A stretch of 64,000 bases of DNA from Chamaea fasciata (GCA_029207755.1 JARCOQ010000006.1:1776846-1840845), one strand, 5' to 3'. Positions 1-11,526 are shown, counted from the first letter of the stretch. Notes: generated by a model not told the origin, from the letters alone. Numbers and translations are program-made.

Positions 1-142
1 CGGGGCTGTGGGGCCGAGGCTTTTAGCTGAGCCCTGCTCAGATATTCAGCTCCATTTCCGCGGCAGGGCCGGGGCGGCTCCTTCTGGGAAGTGCTGCCGG
101 GCGTTTTCCCGGCTCGAGCCCTCGTTGGGGCTGAGCGAGGCT

Positions 143-222
143 GGGCTGAGGCTGGACACGCTCATGACCGCAGTGGTGCAGGGTTGGGGCTGAGGCCGGA
201 CACGCTCATGATCGCAGTGGGA
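143..222. repeat. Two-copy tandem duplication, 44-bp period
   Basis: A unit beginning GGGCTGAGG and containing GACACGCTCATGA occurs twice, with the copies offset by 44 bp and differing at a few bases. It is a simple local duplication with no coding signature. Confidence 0.7.
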
Positions 223-284
223 GCAGGGCAGCAGCGTTAGCTCCCCCCACCACCATCAGGTGAATAGGAATCCCCCCAAAGAAG

Positions 285-400
285 GCAGGGGACCCCCAGG
301 GCAGACAGGGGTCCCTGACAGATCGGGCAGGGGTCTACCAGGGCAGATAGGGGTCCCCCATTAATCCCTCTGAGGTGGACAGGGGTGCCTATAGGGCAGC
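285..400. repeat. Degenerate minisatellite
   Basis: About three to four imperfect copies of a roughly 31-bp G-rich unit built around GGGCAGACAGGGGTCC. No gene is associated with it. Confidence 0.55.
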
Positions 401-447
401 GGGGGCTGGGTGCTCATGGACTGAGCTCCTGCCTAATGCACCGAGTA

Positions 448-470
448 CATCTGCAGAATCCAATTAACCT
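448..470. promoter_or_regulatory. Candidate E-box plus homeodomain composite (copy 1)
   Basis: CATCTG (448-453) is followed after a few bases by CAATTAACCT (461-470), in an otherwise GC-rich area. The same pair recurs at 2719-2750, and a related cluster lies at 1554-1578. Upstream of TLX2, which is a target of PHOX2-type homeodomain factors in neural crest, this could be enhancer grammar. The role is inferred only from motif recurrence. Confidence 0.3.
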
Positions 471-1531
471 TCGATAACGAGGCCCTGAGCGACGTGGCTG
501 TCAGCGGCCACCAGCCACCGGCACACTGTGGCCCCGCGACGGGCACCAGCCCACCGGGACGGGCAGCACTGGCACCTGCAGCCCCCAGACCGGGCAGGAC
601 CCCACAACAACCCCCGGCTGGGGAGGTGAAGGTGGGGTACGCGAGCACCCCGAGGGCGTCCGGCGTGGGGGAGGGTTCCTGTGTGCCCAGCCATGTGTCC
701 CGTGGCTCCTGGGCACCGGTCCCACTGACCAGTGGGGCTGGAGCTGCCTGTCCTGCAGCCCAAGGGGTGGGGGCTGTGTGTGCCTCTCTCCGTCCCCTGC
801 TCCATCCCCTTCCTCACTGCCCTCACCCCACAGAAAGCCTGAGGGCTCCGCTGGCATCCATCACCTCTGCAGCCCCCCAGCCCACACTGTTCCCCCCCCA
901 TCCCTTCTTACCCCGCTCCCAGACCACGGAGCTGGGGCCGGGGGGAGGTTTTGAGGGGGATGGCCCGTGCTAGACCCCCCAATCCGGTACCCACTGTGCC
1001 CCGCCCCAGGGGCTGCAGCCTGGAGGTGCGCGGGGGGGAGCAACCGCCCCCCCAGCCAGCACCCGGGTGTTGGCGTCACCGAGCAGCCGCCCCCGCACCC
1101 ATGTGGCACCCGGCTCCTCCCCGAGGACACCGCGCAGACGCCGAGGGCCACCGTGACGTCCGAGCGGGCGACTCGGCCGTCGGGTCCCCGGCAGCCGGCG
1201 GGGGCCATCCGCGGCCGCAGTGACCCCATCCCAACCCCACGCCGGTCCCATCCTGACTCCATCCCGACTCCATCCCATCCCCATCCCGGCCCCATCTATC
1301 CTCATCCCAGCCCTCCCGGCGTGTCAGGCGGTTCGGGGTGGGCACCGCGCCCACCGGCTGCTGCCGCCTCACCCCGCGCACCCCGTCCGGGTGCCGGCGC
1401 CCGCGGCGGGCGGGCGGCGGGGGGCACCGGGAGTGTTTCATGCGGTTAAGAAGTGTCTGATTGAGGCAGGAGGCGCCAGCAGCTCCCCCGGGAGCCGCAA
1501 GCCAAGGACTGGAGGACCAAATGCAGGCTAA

Positions 1532-1580
1532 AGTAATCCAATCTGGGCTGGTTCATCTAATTAGCCCAGAATTAACCCAG
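1532..1580. promoter_or_regulatory. AT-rich homeodomain-site cluster upstream of TLX2
   Basis: A 50-bp AT-rich island contains TAATCC next to CCAAT, CATCTAATTAG (1554-1564) and GAATTAACCC (1569-1578). The density of ATTA cores stands out against flanks above 65% GC. It is a candidate conserved noncoding element for TLX2. No experimental evidence is visible. Confidence 0.35.
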
Positions 1581-2718
1581 CAGCCAGAGAGGAGCTGACT
1601 GTCCCTCCAGTTTGCCAGCGGGTTTGGGGGGAAGCGGGAGGAAGAAGGGGACGTCCAGCGGTAATGAGATTACGGGGGGGAGCGGGCGGGAGCGGGTGCG
1701 CGGCAGCCTCTGGCCGGTGGGAACGTGGGGCCCTGCCAGGTCCCCACCGCGCCATCGCCGTGATGGCCGGGGCACCGGGGACAAGCAGGGACCCGTCCCA
1801 GCGACCCCCGCCCCGGCAGCAGCTCCCGAGCCTGCGGCGTTCCCGTGGGGGACGGCGGCACTGGCACGGGCGGCACCGGGGACGTGGCACCACGAAGCGG
1901 CACCGGCAGCCCCGGGGCCACGGTGGGAAACGGCACAAGGAGCCCCGGCAGCTTCGGGCAGCAGCCCCGTGGTGGGGCGGGCAGGGGCCAGACCCCACAG
2001 ACCCCCTGTTCCCAGGGGCAGAGGGGCGTGGAGGGCGTGGAGCGGGGAGATGCTGGAGCAGCTGTGGCGGTGGCAGGGCCTGGTGCCGCCCTGGTTGAAG
2101 GATGATTTCTTTCTGAACTGGGCAAATGCCCTTTTTTCTGCCGCATCCCCTCCAGCTGTCACCGCCACCCAGGAGAACCGCCAGGCCCAGCCCCTTGTGG
2201 GCACCGAGGACACGGAGGACCCTGCTGGCCGAGAAACGAGGAAGGGTCTGTACTGGCACACTGGGAGGTCCCGGGCGCAGGTACCCTGCCTGGTCCCCAC
2301 GGTGGCTCCGGGGACCCTGGGGCAGACACAGGGACACGGCCTTTTTCCAGGTGGCCCAAGGGTCGCTGGGAGGACAGAGCCAGCGGCACAAGGTGGTGAC
2401 AGTGAGGGGCCCTTGGCCAGTGGGGTCCGTGGCACGGAGACACCCTACACCCACAGCCAGGGTGGGAAAGGGACTCAGGACTCGTAGTGCTTCCTTTAGT
2501 TCTTCCCTGCGCCCTCCCAGGGCAGCCCTGGTCGTGGTGCTGGAGGGTGCCGGGCAGGGGGGGCTGCTCCGGCCGGGGGTGCCGCCTGCAGACCCCCGTG
2601 GGCATGGGGCGGGCCCTGGCGCAAGCAGGCGCCGGGTGAGCCCGCATTGCCCCCGGCCTCGTTACAGCCCCCCAATCCATCTCCCAGCCCGGCAGATTCC
2701 AGCCCCTGGGCACGGCAA

Positions 2719-2750
2719 CATCTGCCTCCTGCTCCGGGTTCAATTAACCT
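2719..2750. promoter_or_regulatory. Candidate E-box plus homeodomain composite (copy 2)
   Basis: CATCTG (2719-2724) lies upstream of a second exact copy of CAATTAACCT (2741-2750), in the same order and orientation as at 448-470. It sits about 1.9 kb upstream of the TLX2 start codon. Confidence 0.3.
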
Positions 2751-2784
2751 GCTGCCGCCTCCTCCTCCGGCACCGGCCATTTCC

Positions 2785-2842
2785 TCCCACTGCCACTGCC
2801 ACTGCCACTGTCACCGCTGTCACTGCCACTGCCGCCGCCATG
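2785..2842. repeat. CCACTG-type hexanucleotide repeat
   Basis: Imperfect repeats of CCACTG/TCACTG grade into CCGCCG. Open frames across it read as short repeated dipeptides and are not genes. Confidence 0.75.
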
Positions 2843-4039
2843 GCTGCACCCCACGGGGTCACAGCTCGTCCCTTTCCCGCAGCAGACCCGGTGGCTCTTT
2901 CCAGTTGGAAAAGCCACTGGGATTTGACCTGGCACCTGCCGGGCTGCGAGCAGGAAACACCAGAAAGCCGTGGCGCCTGCAGGGCAAGGTCCCGGTGTTG
3001 TGCTCCCCTCCCGTTCTGGGCACACGAGGCTCCGCCGGTGCCCCGGGTGTGGAGAAGAGCAGCTCGGCCGTTCCCGGTGCCGTGGTGGGACGTGGGCATA
3101 GCCGAGGGTGGCACCGGCGTGTCCCCGTGCAGCCCCGGTTCCCGTGGCCCGACACCCCGGCAGAGCTGCGGCTGCGGGGACGGGCACCCCACACTGCGGA
3201 GCGCTTGGGGCCACCCGGTGCCCCCCGATGCTTGCGGCGCCCCTGGGTGTGCAGAGCCCCCGGTGTCCCGGGGCGTGCCGCGCTCCCGGTGCGGCAGCTG
3301 CAGCCCCCGGTGCCGCCGTGATTTACAGGCGCAGGCCCCGGTAATGTCATTTGCCCCAGACCGGTGGCGCCAGCGTGCCCGGGAGGCCGCCTCCGCCTCG
3401 CCAGCCCCTGTCCCGGGGCCGTGACCCGCCCGGGAGCCGCCGGGAACCCACCCGCGGGGCCGCCGCGTCGCTGTCGCGATAGTCGTCGGAAGACCCGGCC
3501 CATCCCGTGCCGTTCTCCGCTGCCGTTACCGCCCGCCGACGGAGCCGGGCTGGGCTCTGTGACCGGGAAAAGCGGGCGGGGAACAGGGGTCCATCCCAGG
3601 GAACGGCGCGTCGGGAACGGGGATCTATCTCCGAGAATGGCGGGACCAGGAGTGTCGGACTCCGTCCCCCTGAACAGTCTGGTCCGTGGAAAATGGGGTC
3701 CATGATACTGGGAACGGCAGGTCCCGGGGAAGGGGGATTCATAGTCCCGGAACTGAAGTTCGGCGTGGGGTCGGTGTCCCGGGAAAGGCGGTTTCTTGGG
3801 AACTGAGATCCCAGCTACCGGCAACAGTGGCTCGAGGAGATTGGGATCCATATCCCGGGAGCGGCGGGTCGGACAAACCCCTGGGTTCGCGGCCCCGGGC
3901 CCGTCGGCTCCGGGGCCGCCAGATCCATTCGCTCCCCTGTGGGCGGGCTCGGCGGGAACCGGGCTCGGCGGGAAGCCTGCGCATCCCCGGAGCCGGTCCG
4001 TACGCCCCGCGGTAACGGCGCTGGGGCAGGGGCCGCTTC

Positions 4040-5100
4040 GTGCGCCCCGGGAGAGGCGGCTGGAAGCGCCGACGGGGCTGCGGACGGAGCGGGGACGCGA
4101 AAATGCGCCGCGCTGCTGCCCGATGCGACAGTGGCTCCGGTGGACCGGGTGGAGGACGGGCGGACGCCCCGGCGGGGCGAACGGGTACGGAGCACGTCGG
4201 TGCACGGGGGGTGTCCGGGGCCCGTGCGGGGCGCGCACGCTCGGGACCCGACGGGCCCGTCCGCTCGTCCCGGAGCCGGGGCGGGGGCCCGGAGCGGCGG
4301 GGGCGGGGGGGGGTCCCGGGGCGGGGGCGGGGCCCCGGGTTGTCAGTCACGGGGCGCGGCCGCCAATCAGGGCGCAGGCGGTGGGAGTTCGGCCGGTCCG
4401 GATGGAGCGGGGCAGAAAAGCGCGTCCCGCCAGGGCCCGCAGCCCACCCGCGCTCCCGCCCCGGGGCCGCCAGCGGCTGCGAGCCATGCCCCGTACCCTG
4501 CCCCGGGCCCGCACCCGCACTCGGCACCTGCCCCGCACCTTGCTCCGGGCCCGCACCCGCACCTTGCACCGCGTCCTGCCCCGCACCGGGCGCTCCGCGC
4601 CGGTCGCCGCCGCCGCCCCCCGCCGCCCCCCGGCCATGCCCGCGCCCCGCCGGCTCTGAGCGCGGCCGGGATGGAGCGGGAGGGCGGCGGCCCGGGTCCC
4701 CCCGCGCCCCACGAGCCCATCAGCTTCGGCATCGACCAGATCCTGGGCGGCCCCGAGCCCACGGGGCCGCACCGGGCGGCGGCGGAGCCCGACTACGGGC
4801 TCTACGGCAGCGGCTACGGCCCCACCGGTCCGCTCGGCTCCTACAACCTCAACATGAGCATGAACGTGAGCGTGAACGTGACCCCCGCGCCCGCCGCGCC
4901 GCCCGCCGGAGTCATCCGCGTCCCGGCGCACCGGCCCGCGCCCGCCCCGCCGCCCGCCGCGCCCGCCGCGCCGCCGCCGGGGCCCGCGCTGCCGGGGCTC
5001 ACCTTCCCTTGGATGGAGACCTCGCGCCGCATCGCCAAGGACCGGCTCTCAGGTGAGCGGGCGGGACGGCTGCCGAGGACTACCGGCCGCTATTGACGGC
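4040..5100 (+). promoter_or_regulatory. CpG-island promoter of TLX2
   Basis: A very GC- and CpG-rich stretch spans the 5' flank and first exon of TLX2. It contains GC boxes (around 4318-4335) and a CCAAT box reading CCAATCAG at 4363-4370, about 300 bp before the start codon. I see no TATA box, which is usual for a developmental CpG-island promoter. Transcription probably begins downstream of the CCAAT box. Confidence 0.6.
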
Positions 5101-8100
5101 TCCGCGGATTCACGCGGCACCGGCCGCTCCCGGGGTTCCGTCGGGGCTGTGCGGTGCGGCGAGCGCGGCGCGGGTCGGGGCGGACACGGGGATCGGACGG
5201 GGATGGCGGGGACCGTGCGCTCCACAGGTTCCCGCAGCGCCCGGTCCTCGCCCAGCGCCGTCGGGGCCCGTGGAAGCTGCTCGGGGTAGACGCGGCCACC
5301 GGCGGCTCCACCACAGCACCGGGCAGGGTCCGGCGGCTCCGGATGGAGCCCGAGGGGTCCTAACAGGCTCCGGTCTCGATCTCCACTCCGTGTCTGGTCC
5401 CTTCCCCGGTTTGGAGGTGCTGGGTGGCGACCCTGCCCCACCATAACAGGGAACTGCTGGAGGCTCTGGGGAGCCGGGCTGTGGGGTGGGTGCTCTATGG
5501 GGTGCGGGTGAGGGCTCCCCCGGAACGGAGAGTGCAGTGGGGGCTCTGCAGGGTGTGAGATGTGATGTGGAGGCTCTGTGGGGACACGATGCAGGGTGGG
5601 GGACCTACCATGTGAGTGCAGGACAAAGCCCGTCCATGCACAGAGCAGATGCCCCGGCCTTGTGAGCCCCGGAGGATGGGACCAGTGGTGAAGGGGTAAC
5701 TGTGGGGTGTCTGGGGATGGGATCCCAGATCTGAACGTGCAGGGATCGGTGTGGAACACCGAGTGCCAGTGCTGTGGGAGAGGCCAGGGCGGGCCTGTGC
5801 CGATGCTGGTGTTGGCGAGGCAGCGAGGGGTTGAGGTGCTGCTGGTGTGGCTGGAGCTGAGTGCTGTGGTGGGGGCTGAGCAGCAGTGCTGGGATGGGGG
5901 TGCTGGTTGCTGCACCCGAGAAGCAGGAGGGGTGCCGAGGTTGGGGTCCCGGGCACTGGGACCGTGCGTGGGTGCTGGGGACTCCGGGCCTGGCTCAGCT
6001 CTGCTCCCACCCAAGATGGCGGCACTGCCACGTCCACAGTGTGTGGCCGCATGCGGGGACAAGGCTGGAGGCCGTGCGGGGCTGGGGGCTGAGCGCCGGC
6101 CATGTGGGTGATGGCGCGGTGTGGGGCAGGAGGCTGGGGACTGTGGGGGTCCCGCCCGGGTGCCAGCAGAACCGTGTCCGCCTCCCGGCCCACCCCGCCA
6201 TCGCAGCGGTGACGAAGCACCGTCCCCGCGCAGGGGTGGCGGGTGACGTCCTCGTCTCCTGCCTGGCGCCAGCGTTGGGTGGATGGGGCAGCCCCTCCCC
6301 GGCACGGGGTCTCCCAGCCGCAGCCATCACTCAGCACCGCTGGCCTTGGGGTGGGCTGCGGGCTGGAGGCATCTGGTGCCGGCGAGGGGCCGCCCCGTGC
6401 GGGGAGGGGGCACGGGGGCCTCCATCCCCCCGACTGCACGGCTCCACCTGCATCAACTGTGTCCGCCCCTGCCGGCAGCCAGGCGGCCTCCTGGGCGTGG
6501 GTGGGAGGGAGGGTCTGTGGGCGCCAGGGCGTCCCTGGGGTGCTGTGGGCTGTGCCCCACATCCCTGTGCCATGGGGGCTTGGGGCTCCATGGCTGCCCA
6601 TGGTCCCGGCCATGTGCAGCCCTGCCCACGCGGTGCTGGCCCTGGTGATGGCTGTGGTGCCATGGCGCCACGGGGATGTGGTGCCGTAGGGTCATGGCTT
6701 GGCCAAGGCTGCTGGCAGAGCGGGAGGGGTGCAGGCGTTGGGGGCTGCCAAGCCGTCACTTTCCTCCATGCTGCTTTGCTGCTCTGCTGCTCTGCTGTTC
6801 CCTGCAGCTCCAGCATTTTCTGGGGATTTGCCTCACCAGGCCTGGCTCACACCTCAGATGGGCAGGGACATCCCCTTCCCTGGCCCCTGACGGTGGCCAG
6901 CCCAGGCACTGCTGGCACATGGAAAGAGACACTCTCTGCCTCCCAAACAGCTTCTATGGTCCCATCCCCTTTCTGGCAAGGCTGGGCAGCCCCTGCAGTG
7001 CCGTGGAGGCCCCTCGGGGGCTGCGGCAGGGCTCGGTGTCAGGGGAGGGTGGGTTTGTGCAACTGGACCTGATGGTTCTGCATCAGTCCCGTGACCGGGC
7101 CAGCTCATCCGCCCTGACATTCCAGGCTGACCGCTGGCCTGGAGGAATGATTGTGCCGTGGGGTAGGAAAGAGGATGGGTCCTCCATCGTCGTGTCTTGA
7201 GCTGCCCCCATGTCCCCAAGGTGGGGGAGCAGGTGGGGCCAACTCTGAGTGTCCCCCTCCCCTGCTCTCCCAGGCAGCACTGGTGGCTGCCCTGGAGCTC
7301 CCCATCCCCATGGCCCTGAGGTCCCTGACGTCCCCCCAGGATCCTGCTCTGCTGTGCTTTTCTGGGGTCACCCCAAGCCCCCCCTCACCCCGCTGTCCCC
7401 ACAGCCGCGCTGTCGCCCTTCGCGGTGACGCGTCGCATCGGGCACCCATACCAGAACCGAACACCGCCCAAGCGCAAGAAGCCGCGGACATCCTTCTCCC
7501 GGGTGCAGATCTGCGAGCTGGAGAAGCGCTTCCACCGCCAGAAGTACCTGGCCTCGGCCGAGCGTGCCACCCTGGCCAAGGCCCTCAAGATGACGGACGC
7601 CCAGGTCAAGACCTGGTTCCAGAACCGCCGCACCAAGTGGAGGTAACGGGGGGTAGTTGCCACAACCGTGATGCTCACACCCCTGTGGCAGCCCCAAGCC
7701 CCCACAGCGTGCCCTGCGTTCTGGGAGAGGATGGCACTGGGATGGACTGGGGTTGGGCTTCCCATCACCTCCCCTATGCACTGCTGGGTGAGGCGCGGTG
7801 GTGGTGTGGGGATGTGTCACAGCGGCACATGCCAGCGGTAAGGGGACGAGGGACGGTGCTGTGGGGCAGTGGCACGTGGTGGTGCCAATGGTGGGTGTCT
7901 GCAGGCGTCAGACGGCGGAGGAGCGTGAGGCGGAGCGGCAGCAGGCCAACCGGCTGATGCTGCACCTGCAGCAGGAGGCTTTCCAGAAGAGCCTGGCGCA
8001 GCCGCTGCCGCAGGACCCGCTCTGCATGCACAACTCCTCGCTCTACGCCCTGCAGAACCTCCAGCCCTGGGCCGAGGACAACAAGGTGACGTCGGTCTCG

Positions 8101-8121
8101 GGGGTGGCCTCTGTGGTGTGA
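4671..8121 (+). CDS. TLX2: TLX2, T-cell leukemia homeobox 2 (three exons, complete)
   Basis: Exons 4671-5052, 7405-7642 and 7905-8121 join in phase to encode 278 residues (human about 284). TLX2 is a nuclear homeodomain transcription factor required for enteric and autonomic neural-crest derivatives. Visible are an eh1-like Groucho motif ISFGIDQIL (residues 17-25), the TLX signature [10 protein letters not shown], a PBX-type FPWME motif near the end of exon 1, and a homeodomain at about 150-212. Helix 3 reads KTWFQNRR, with the threonine at homeodomain position 47 that marks the TLX/HOX11 family. The C-terminus [18 protein letters not shown] matches TLX2 rather than TLX1 or TLX3, and ALSPF before the homeodomain also favours TLX2. 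All four splice sites are GT-AG. The ATG is the first in frame with the family N-terminus. DQX1 lies downstream, as in human. Confidence 0.95.
5053..7404 (+). other. TLX2 intron 1
   Basis: A 2.35-kb intron between a GTGAGC donor and a CCCCACAG acceptor. The first 250 bases remain CpG-island-like. The rest is moderately GC-rich with no recognisable exon or mobile element. Long open frames here are chance products. Confidence 0.6.
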
Positions 8122-8341
8122 GGGGGCCTGGGTGCTGCCGATGTGCCAGGAGGTGGCAGTGGGAGCCCGCTGGGCTCTGAGCCTGGACCATGGCAGGGAA
8201 GGGGCTGCAGCTTCCTGGGAGCCCCCCACTGGCAGCCCCCTCCCTGCCATGGAGAGCCCCCCAGGACCACCCAGGAGGGAGGCCGTGCCCCTGCGGTTGG
8301 ACTCAAAGCTTCACCAAACCCCACCTGGAGCACTGCTGTGG

Positions 8342-8576
8342 GCAGCCCCCTGCCTGGACCCCCAGGAACCCAAAGATGGGCCTCCACACCCTATGGACCT
8401 CTGCAGCCCCCTGCCTGACCCCCAGAAGCCCAGGGCTGGGCCCCTGCACCCCACGGATGTCTGTAACCCTCTGCTCAGACCTGTGGAAGCTCAGGGCTGA
8501 GCCTCTACACCCCATGGACACCTGCAGCTCCCTGCCCAGACCCCTGTGAGCCCAGGGATGGGTCCGCACACCTGGC
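8342..8576. repeat. Minisatellite downstream of TLX2, about 61-bp unit
   Basis: Roughly four imperfect copies of a unit beginning CAGCCCCCTGCC and ending near CATGGACACCTG. They lie just after the TLX2 stop codon and could be part of its 3' UTR. I found no AATAAA between 8122 and 9265. Proline-rich reading frames across it are repeat artefacts. Confidence 0.65.
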
Positions 8577-9265
8577 AGGGTTCTGCAGCTTCCCCACCAG
8601 CAGCTCCGTGGGTCACACTGGCTCCTTTTGGACCTCACAGCCTCCAGCCCACCTGGACCTCCCAATCCTGGTGCTGGAAGCCCCCCACCCTGATAGCAGG
8701 GTCTGCACCACCTGCACCACTTGCCTTATCCCGGTCGGAGTTTGCCACCTCCGGCTTCCATCTGTGTTCTCCGGGCTGGACGAAGGACTTGGCCACACCG
8801 GCCCCACCCCGTGGTGGGACAGACTGATGGTCTGGGCCCCCGGCCCCCCACTCACTGGCCTGTGAGCTCCCTGGGCCTGGACATGCCCTTGCAGCCCCCC
8901 ACCATGGACTCGGGGTGCCCCCCATGCCGAGGGATTGCACCAGTCCCTGACTCCCCCCGGGACTGCCATCACCTCCCACAGACTGAGCCTGGGTGTGACC
9001 CATAGGACACTCGTGGGGTGCAGAGGGGCTGAATCCCCCCTCTTCTGGAAAATCTCTGCACCCCCTCCCCAGCGACCCCCTAAGTGGGGGCTCCCCCCGC
9101 CGGGACCATCCAGCCCGAGTCCAGCCTCGGTTGGTGATGATGGAAGGAATGAAGGGGGTTGGGGGGGAGGGGAACAGCGGTGACCTTGACCCTGAACTCG
9201 ACCTTGCCCCCCGCCTCGCCGCTATCCACGATGCTGCAGCCCCTCACCCCACTTTTGGGGGATAG

Positions 9266-10466
9266 GCTTCTGCCGGCTCCCCCTCTCCTCCCTACCGGGA
9301 GGAGTCGGACGCCCGGTACCGGCGGGATTGGCTGCGGTTCCGTGACGCGGAGGGGTGGAACCGCATTACCACCGGGATGAGCGCGGCCGAGGGCCGGCCC
9401 CGGTGCCGGTGGGGCGGCGGCGGCGGCGAGGCGGTGCTCCGTGCCCGTGCTGAGGCCGCCGGTTACCGGAGGCTGTTGCGAGCCCGAGCCGCCGAGGTGG
9501 AGGCGTTGCGGGGGGCGGTGGGCGCGTTACACCGGCAGCTGGAGGGGCTGCGGGACCGGCGGAGCGGGGAGCTGGCCAAGTACCAGGTGCGGGATGAGAA
9601 GGGGGGGCCGGGGGGCGCCTGGGGGTTGGGAGGGAGCGGGGGTGGGGGCCGGGATGTGAGGAGGGGGGTGGATGTTTCGGGGGGGGGCGGTACTCGAGCT
9701 GGATGCCCGGAGGGATGGGAGAAGAGGGGGATGGGGAGGGGCGGGGGTCAGGGGTCCGGATGGGGGGCCCCGGGAGGCAGCGGGAGCGGCGGCGGGATGG
9801 GATGGGGGAGTTCAGGTGGGATTGGTATGTGGGGTTTGTGTGGGTCGGGCCACCCGCTGTCCCTGTGCGTGGGTGTCGGTGCGGGGTTGGGGATCCCGTG
9901 GGTCCATGTGGGGTGGGGGTCTAGAGGTCCATGTAGGGAGGGGGTCTGCCGGGGGATCCGTGCGGGGTGGGGGGCGGTGCGGAGTTCCAGGGGTCCGTGC
10001 GGGCGGGGGTCGGGCCACGGGTGCTGAGAGTCCGTGTGGGTGGGGTTCGGGGCGGGGGTGGGGATCCGTGCGGATCGGGGGTCGGGCAGGGATCTGGGTG
10101 GGGGAAGGGGCCGGGCGGGGGTCCCTGTGGGGAGGATGTCGGGCCAGAGGTCACCCTGTGCGGGGGTCCGGCCGGGGATCCCGGGGGTCGCCCCGGGGCA
10201 CCGGCGCTGCTGACGGCCCCTCTCAGGAGCGGGTGGCGGAGCTGGAGCGGGAGATCGGGGCGGCGGAGGCGGAGATGGCCCGGTGCCTGCGGGAGTACCC
10301 GGCACTGCTGCGGCTGCGGATGGCGCTGGAGGCGGAGATCGCCGCGTACCGGTACGCGAGGGGGGCGCGGGGGGCACGGGGGGCGAGGGGCTTAGCCCAG
10401 CCCTTCTTTTCCAGGGAGATGCTGGAGAGCGAGGAGCTGCGCCTGGGCGGCCTGGCCCCGCCGTGA
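9266..10466 (+). CDS. Type IV (neurofilament-like) intermediate filament, coil 2 only
   Basis: Three exons join in phase: open frame to 9586, then 10227-10351, then 10415-10466 with stop. From the first ATG at 9377 this gives 128 residues, but similarity starts before it. ARYRRDW and DAEGWNR upstream resemble AQYEKLA and AEEWF at the start of neurofilament coil 2. The rest tracks the end of coil 2B: YRRLLRA, VEALRG, EMARCLREY, ALEAEIAAYR, then EMLESEE where most filaments have KLLEGEE. The middle exon is exactly 125 nt and ends inside the AAYR codon, the intron pattern I recall for NEFL/NEFM/INA, not for vimentin-type genes. An in-frame TAG at 9263 ends the upstream frame. No head or coil 1 is visible, and the tail is only about eight residues. 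It is either a decaying ohnolog or a minimal coil protein. A polyadenylation signal at 10812 suggests recent or continuing expression. Confidence 0.6.
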
Positions 10467-10811
10467 CCGGACCCCCGGAGCCCCGGTCCCACCACCGGAC
10501 CCCGGCCCTGCCGTTACCACTGGACCCCCGGTCCCGGGACGGGATCCTCAGCCCCACCACCGGACTCCGGTTCCTCCGCCAGACCCCAGACCCCCGAGTC
10601 TTGCACCCCGGGCCACGGTTCCCTGGGACCCTCTGGACCTCTCTGGACTTACGGAGCCCCGGTCCTTCTGCCCCCCCGGTTCCACGGGTCCCCCGGACTT
10701 CTGCGTGCCCGCCTGCCCCGGGACCCCCGGCAGGGCAGCGCCCGTGGGGACACACACTCACCAGCCTCTCCGGGGTGGGGGTCCCGGCCCAGACCCGTGT
10801 GGAAACACCTC

Positions 10812-10817
10812 AATAAA
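10812..10817 (+). terminator. AATAAA polyadenylation signal, filament-like gene
   Basis: A canonical AATAAA lies about 345 bp after the stop codon of the intermediate-filament-like gene, on the same strand. It fits a short 3' UTR. From here to 11428 I see no coding feature. Confidence 0.6.
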
Positions 10818-11428
10818 GCCCCGTGGCATCAACCCGGAGCCGGCCCGTCTGGAGGGGGTTGGGCAGCACCCCCGGCTGTGCTCCAGGGGTCTGTGGTGGA
10901 GCGGGGGCGCGGGGGGCTCCGAGGGAAGTGGGCTCGTGGAGGGGTGTGGGTTCCCTCCTGCCTGGGGCAGCCCCTCACCCCGGAGCTGGGCACCGCACAG
11001 GGACACTGAGGGGGCACATTGTGAGGTCACCCCCAGTGGTGACGGGTGGTCCCTGACCCCCCCACTGTCACCGGCACTTTAGGGGTCAGGATGGGATCCT
11101 GCTCCCCGGGGTGTGGGGACGGGGAGGACCCAGGACTTGCTTGCCAGTGCTGCCCCTGGCGTTGTCCCATCGCAGTTCCCAGAAAGGAGGCAGAACTGGG
11201 AGGGGTTTTTGAGGATTGGGGGAATTCAGGGAACCCATGTGTAGCTGGGCAGGGTTGTGGGGACCCTCTCTCCTGCCTGTCCCCGAGCTAGGGACAGCAT
11301 AGTCCCAGCCATGCAGATGGACCCCAGGGCTGAGTCTTGTGCCAGCCAAGAGCCCTGTGGGGGCCCAGGACCTCCCTTCCCACACAGACACCGACCCGTG
11401 TTTGTGGTGACAAAGCCAATCCCAGAGT

Positions 11429-11434
11429 TTTAAT
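11429..11434 (-). terminator. ATTAAA polyadenylation signal, p40-like gene
   Basis: On the minus strand this hexamer reads ATTAAA, the commonest variant signal, about 93 bases past the stop codon of the IL-12 p40-like gene. Confidence 0.5.
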
Positions 11435-11526
11435 AGGGGGAAAAATCCTTTTCCGAGCTGTAAAGGGATGGCGGTTCTGGGGAAAGGACGTTCCCGTTTG
11501 CGGGGTCAGCACCCTCAAAGCCACTG

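Larger units (their letters stand above)
1..4320. other. Gene-poor flank upstream of TLX2
   Basis: I found no convincing exon here. The long open frames on both strands are proline/arginine/glycine-rich and interrupted, as expected by chance in DNA of this GC content. The stretch does hold short AT-rich islands with homeodomain-type sites (near 450, 1550 and 2740), small tandem repeats and a GC-rich approach to the TLX2 promoter. In human, LBX2 and PCGF1 lie on this side of TLX2, but I recognise neither here. Confidence 0.5.

Noticed and set aside
3939..5096. 385-residue open frame running from the flank into TLX2 exon 1
   Set aside because: Only the part from the ATG at 4671 has TLX2 similarity. 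The upstream part is Pro/Arg/Gly-rich promoter sequence and includes the 5' UTR.
8143..8550. Proline-rich open frames after TLX2
   Set aside because: They translate a 61-bp minisatellite in several frames.
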